Positions 47,628-64,000 of a stretch of 64,000 nucleotides of DNA are shown in pieces. The position numbers and the translations under genes were made by a program. This DNA is from Symbiodinium natans (Eukaryota > Sar > Dinophyceae > Suessiales > Symbiodiniaceae), in the NCBI GenBank assembly GCA_905221605.1, contig CAJNDS010002603.1:188001-252000 (forward strand), read 5' to 3'. Within the stretch, counting starts at the first letter, position 1, and each line of letters opens with the position of its first letter. Under the pieces are notes generated by a model that was not told the origin of the DNA, ran no database searches, and saw nothing but the letters and a program-made list of their open reading frames with translations.

Positions 47628-47936
47628 GATGTCCGAGTACACCTCGAGCTATGGAATGTGCAAGATACGGACTTGGTAGGATATGGCCACTTCATTGCAC
47701 TTCAAGCGCACTACCACTTCTTGCCTTGCCCTGATTTGGTTGCCCCCATTGAGGCTTTCGAAGCATCTCGCTTGGCCACCGCCACCGCGCCTTTAGAGAT
47801 GCTTCGGGCCCAGCGGGCCCCACTCTGTCACCCCTTTTGGTTGCAGGGGGCACCATGTCACCAACGAAAGTTCCACGCCTACACTGCCTGCACTGCCTCA
47901 GTCTTGGATTGTCCAGAGTGTCCTGATGCGGCTTGA
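47628..47936 (+). CDS. Weak candidate exon, possible B9-like fragment
   Basis: After GACGCAG the frame reads DVRVHLELWNVQDTDLVGYG, followed by HFIALQAHYHFLPCPDL, to a stop at 47936. The pattern of hydrophobic strand, W, D, then GYG and a following H is reminiscent of ciliary B9 domains (B9D1, B9D2, MKS1). The expected LP-G-H stretch is imperfect and no other B9 strand was found, so this may be chance. Confidence 0.2.
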   Translation, partial: DVRVHLELWNVQDTDLVGYGHFIALQAHYHFLPCPDLVAPIEAFEASRLATATAPLEMLRAQRAPLCHPFWLQGAPCHQRKFHAYTACTASVLDCPECPDAA

Positions 47937-48481
47937 CGTCTAGCGCCTTACGTTATCCACCTCTTTCCAAGATTTGCCCCTCGAGGGCGGTCTGTTAGAT
48001 GTACGAGGCCAGCAAGCAATCACAGCACCAAGCGGATGCCGGTCTTGAGTCCAATGTTGACTAAAAGACGCAGTGTGCACTTTTCTCGAAAGCTTTGACA
48101 GCATGACGCCAGAGCCGATGGCGGGCCGAGGCCTGTACGATACATGTCCCTTCTTGAAAGCCTGGCAGGAGCACCCTGCGCATGGGCGCACTTGTCATAG
48201 GCCACGAGATGGACGACTCAATGGCGCAGTCGTGGAAGTGCAGCGTAAGCGAGACAAACAGACGGGAGGAAGGGAGGGACAGTCCAGGTTGCGCGCTTTT
48301 CCCAAGGGTGCTGACCAACCTCACTTGACTCGTGACAGGAGGCTTGTAGCTGGTGGCTAGTAATAGGAAATCACTTTTCTCTGAATTTTGGAGCATTGGG
48401 TTGGATTCTTGGGAGGGGGGTTGTTGGGAGGGGGCGGGTGGGAATGACTATAACTTACAACAAAACCCAGCGGACAAAACC

Positions 48482-48608
48482 TGGTGTGATTCGCGCGGCC
48501 GCAAGACAAAATGGAGACACGCGATCGCACCAGAATTTGTCCGCTTTCTTGTTGCTCAAATGTACAACTGAACCCAGCGTGCAAAATCATGAGGCGCGAA
48601 TCACACCA
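48482..48608. repeat. 15-bp perfect inverted repeat within degenerate direct repeats
   Basis: TGGTGTGATTCGCGC (48482-48496) is the exact reverse complement of 48594-48608. Around it, related words recur about every 80-160 bp to 48750: AACCCAGCG, GTCCGCTTTCTTGTT and ACAAAAT. A decayed repetitive element is likely. Confidence 0.6.
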
Positions 48609-50730
48609 AATATTGTCCGCTTCTTGTTCCTGTTTCTGCGCAAGTGTACAGCAAAAATGAGACAAAATTTGGGGGAGATTCGCGCATTGGAAGTTTTGTC
48701 TGCTTTGGTTTCTCTCAAAAATTCGTGCAACGAAACCCAACGCTCTGGGCCTAGAGACAAATCGGAGCTCCTGGCCTCCAAACTCGTTGGTAGTCGTACA
48801 AACTAAGTACAGGTACGCGAAATGGCTCCTCGAGTCCTCCCGAACCCCCGGGCCTCAAAGTCGTCATTTGCATAGTAATTCCAAATGAATTTTAACGTGA
48901 AATGGTTTTCTTGCAAATTACTGCATTTTGGAGGAGTTCCGGGAATGGCTCCCTCGCAAATAGCCATGTTCCCCCTTTCGGCGGCTGCAAACCCTCGAAG
49001 TCTGCGTGATGTTCATGGACGTTGAGAAAGCGCACTTCTGGAGTCCCGTTCGGACGTTAGGAGGCGACTGCCAGTGGTGCCGCCGGAAGCTGGCGAATCC
49101 AGCGACGCCCCAGCTGACTGGGAACGGGCGATAAAGACGGTGCTAGCTCAACTTCCGACAAGGTCGTAGTAACCCCTGTTTGTATTATCATACTGGCCGA
49201 CAGGCTAGGCTAACGTGCAAGCTTTGTAGGACACAAGCAGGAAGCCGTTCTAGGACCCAAGCAGGAAGAAGCCAACAAAACGGATTCTGATAAGTTGTTG
49301 GAGCGGGCTGGCACTGGCACTTCGTGCAAGGCATACCACATGTGAATCATGTCACTCCTTTCTGCAGAAGATGAGTGTCTTTCACTGTCTTGCATGCAGA
49401 GGTCAGCCTCCTGCCTTGCATGCTGCTTATCCGATAAGAAGCCTTATCGACACACCCACAATCCACAGATTGACAAACAAGACATGTCCGTACAAATGTT
49501 CAATCAAATTGTCACTCGTTCCATCCAGAAGCCCAAATCTGCTTTAACCACAACGTCTTCGCACCATTTGCGTGGGTCCAGACCACACTTTCTTTGTCAC
49601 GGGTCTTTCCATCCGTGTTTAAGCCATACAGGCTTTCCATGCATGTGCAGACTATTGGAGGACATGGCTCAGGTACATTCATGATGGAGCTGAACCGATT
49701 CCAATTACACACCTAGCCCATGCAAAGAGATTGATTTTCTCTTCCACGTATCGGACACAAACAAGGTTGCATGGCTCATGACTTCAGCCTTTGCAGGCTT
49801 GATATACATGCGTCGGAAGCATGGCCACGGAAAACCATGCTGGCATGTTGTTTTTCCGGCATGAGCCTCGAACAAATCAATGTACTGTAACAAGGTATAA
49901 ATCACAATCGGTTAAGAAGCAAAAAATTTCGCATAAGTACTTAGCAAACCCAGAACGGCTAAGTAGCACCTCACCAATTTGTCATTGCTCGGTGAGGGAG
50001 GGGGGGGGGCGTTGTTTTTAATCGGATGATATCCTGCTTCTCCGTTGTGCATTCCATGTGGCATCAACATGCATGCTTGCCGCAATGCTGCCGCTGTATC
50101 GCTTTCAAGCCCTCTGGGAAAAAGTGCTTATGCATTGCCCAGAGCTGAATGGTATTGGATTCGGTGGTCCGGTACGTCAATTGCTGATTCCATGAGCTGC
50201 GTACCCCTTTATAAAGTCTCATTTTTGACATTACTACTCTCAACCCTAAGCCCAAACCTCTGAACCCACTTTGACGCACTTGCGATCATGCCGTGGAGCT
50301 TGCATGCCCAACAGACTACCAGCCTTTGTCATCTCAATGAGCTGGGCTCCTGCAGTGCAGGGTGATCCGCGCTACTGCTACAGTATAAAGCGCTACTGCT
50401 ACCTGTCCCTGAGACAAAAAGGTACAGTTCGGCTGGAGGGTAGCTCTTAAGACTGATGGAACCCCCCCACCCCCCGACCCTCCGACTCTGCAACCCAATT
50501 CACGGCCCAGTGTACTTCCCAGTGCGCCCACTTTACAACCGCACAAAGGATGTCAATGACATTTTTTCATGAAGATCTGAAACATTGCTTGGTTGCAAAG
50601 AGCAGATTTCAAAGGAATCGCGGGCACTGGGCATCCAGTCTCCCAGTTTGTCCTCGGCACTGAGACCAGCTGCCCATTAACAAATCAAAGTTGTGGTACA
50701 GGGAACCAAAGAACAGGGGAAGGGGGTCGT

Positions 50731-50809
50731 GTTGTGGTGCTTCGAGCCGCGTTTCGTCCTTTGTAAAGGTACCAAGCCTCGAGTTGTGGTGCTTCGAGCC
50801 GCGTTTCGT
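50731..50809. repeat. 27-bp direct repeat, offset 52 bp
   Basis: GTTGTGGTGCTTCGAGCCGC plus GTTTCGT occurs at 50731-50757 and exactly again at 50783-50809. A diverged third copy (GACGCGTTTCGTGTGAGAG) lies near 50940. Confidence 0.9.
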
Positions 50810-51672
50810 TTGAGAGAGAGACTGCCTTTGAACGACCATGTGTTATCATGTGTTATGGTCAGAAAGCGAAACATAAGGTGTGAGAGGGCCACCGATCGCG
50901 TCTCGAGAACGTACCGGAGCCCGAGTTTAGGCGTCGTGAGACGCGTTTCGTGTGAGAGGGCTGTCGAAAACCGGACAAAGAAAAAGACAGTCACGAAAAA
51001 CATTCGGGCCTTTTTTGTGCATTACTACCGCCACTGTTATCGTTTCTACTAGTGTTACTTAGTACTATTGGCGGTTAATTCATGCTCATTCTGTTATTTA
51101 TTCATCTTGTCACTGCTTTTGGAATGCAAGCTTAAGTGGCGCTCTTCATGGAGATCAACGTATCTTTTCTCGTGGTTCCACGTGGTTACACGGTGCAACA
51201 TGTGCAGCAGCGCAGCACTTATGTTTCAAAGATCTTCTGGCCGCCTGAGCGCCCGAGAAGCATGCGCCTCAGTTTTTGGGGTTGGCATGCTTAGGTGTGT
51301 TTTTTGTCCTCCAGCATGAGAAGCCGAAAACCAAAGTTGGCGATCCTACTCGAGCAAGCTTCGCATGCGCAAGCTCATCCTTGCTTTCAGTTGTGTTTTT
51401 ATTGTCTGTCTGTCTGCCTGTTTGTTTATTTGTGTGTTTTGACGAAGGACTACTCTTGGAGTGGTGCTGTTTAGTGCTGCTAGAGAGCTCTTGGATGTTC
51501 ATTTGGAGCGTTGCCGGAGTGGAAGGCTCTGTGAGTGGTCTTGTGGTCTTTGTGGAGCTCTTAGAGTGGTCTTGGACAACTCCCAGGTCTTACACCGCCT
51601 GGGGTCCGTCATGAATACACGAAAAGGCACATCACGCAGAAACCCACCACGCCTTCTCACAAGGATGTCATC

Positions 51673-64000
<12,328 letters not shown>

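Larger units (their letters stand above)
39476..51672. other. Gene-poor stretch with duplication and hairpin
   Basis: Besides the 1.1-kb duplication, the hairpin and the small repeats listed separately, no gene is firmly supported. A frame at 42837-43112 and minus-strand alanine-rich frames near 43430-43560 look weakly coding. They could be exons, but the strands conflict. Confidence 0.35.

Overview
The window reads as nuclear DNA of a dinoflagellate, most likely of the Symbiodiniaceae/Suessiales type. The evidence is direct. Genes are broken into small exons separated by short introns. Many of these introns start with GC or GA instead of GT, and they end in AG followed by G. Every gene that can be joined confidently lies on the + strand, microsatellites are abundant, and no bacterial operon or ribosome-binding signal is visible. 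Genus and species cannot be told from the sequence alone.

Layout. 1.4-2.1 kb holds a complete five-exon gene for a c-Myc-binding-protein (MYCBP/AMY-1) homologue of 105 residues. 5.5-8.7 kb holds scattered coding-like exons, including a zinc-finger-like exon and a DUF2934-like exon pair. 11.5-12.5 kb is a single-exon gene with two CCDC81-type HU domains. 12.8-15.8 kb is a long uninterrupted frame encoding the stem and linker of an axonemal dynein heavy chain, ending just before the motor. MYCBP, the HU protein and dynein belong to families with cilium or centrosome members, so this end may be a loose flagellar neighbourhood (inference).

16-51 kb is gene-poor and rich in simple repeats. It contains isolated candidate exons: a Gln22 tract near 24.5 kb, a lysine-rich multi-exon protein near 26 kb, a terminal exon near 30.7 kb and an open exon near 39.3 kb. 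It also contains a 1,101-bp duplication (43.66-44.76 and 45.76-46.86 kb) and a perfect 13-bp hairpin.

51.7-64.0 kb is one giant gene that runs off the window. I could join 18 exons in a single consistent frame, giving at least 2,737 residues. The order is signal peptide, four MAM domains, a seven-repeat RCC1 propeller, one six-cysteine SRCR domain, a six-motif Kelch propeller, a Cys-rich GCC2/GCC3-type stalk and a multi-pass membrane region. The domain junctions fall inside codons shared between exons, so the modules belong to one transcript and not to separate genes. This chimeric surface receptor is the main discovery of the window. Its introns also show fresh tandem duplications, non-GT donors and direct repeats across their boundaries.
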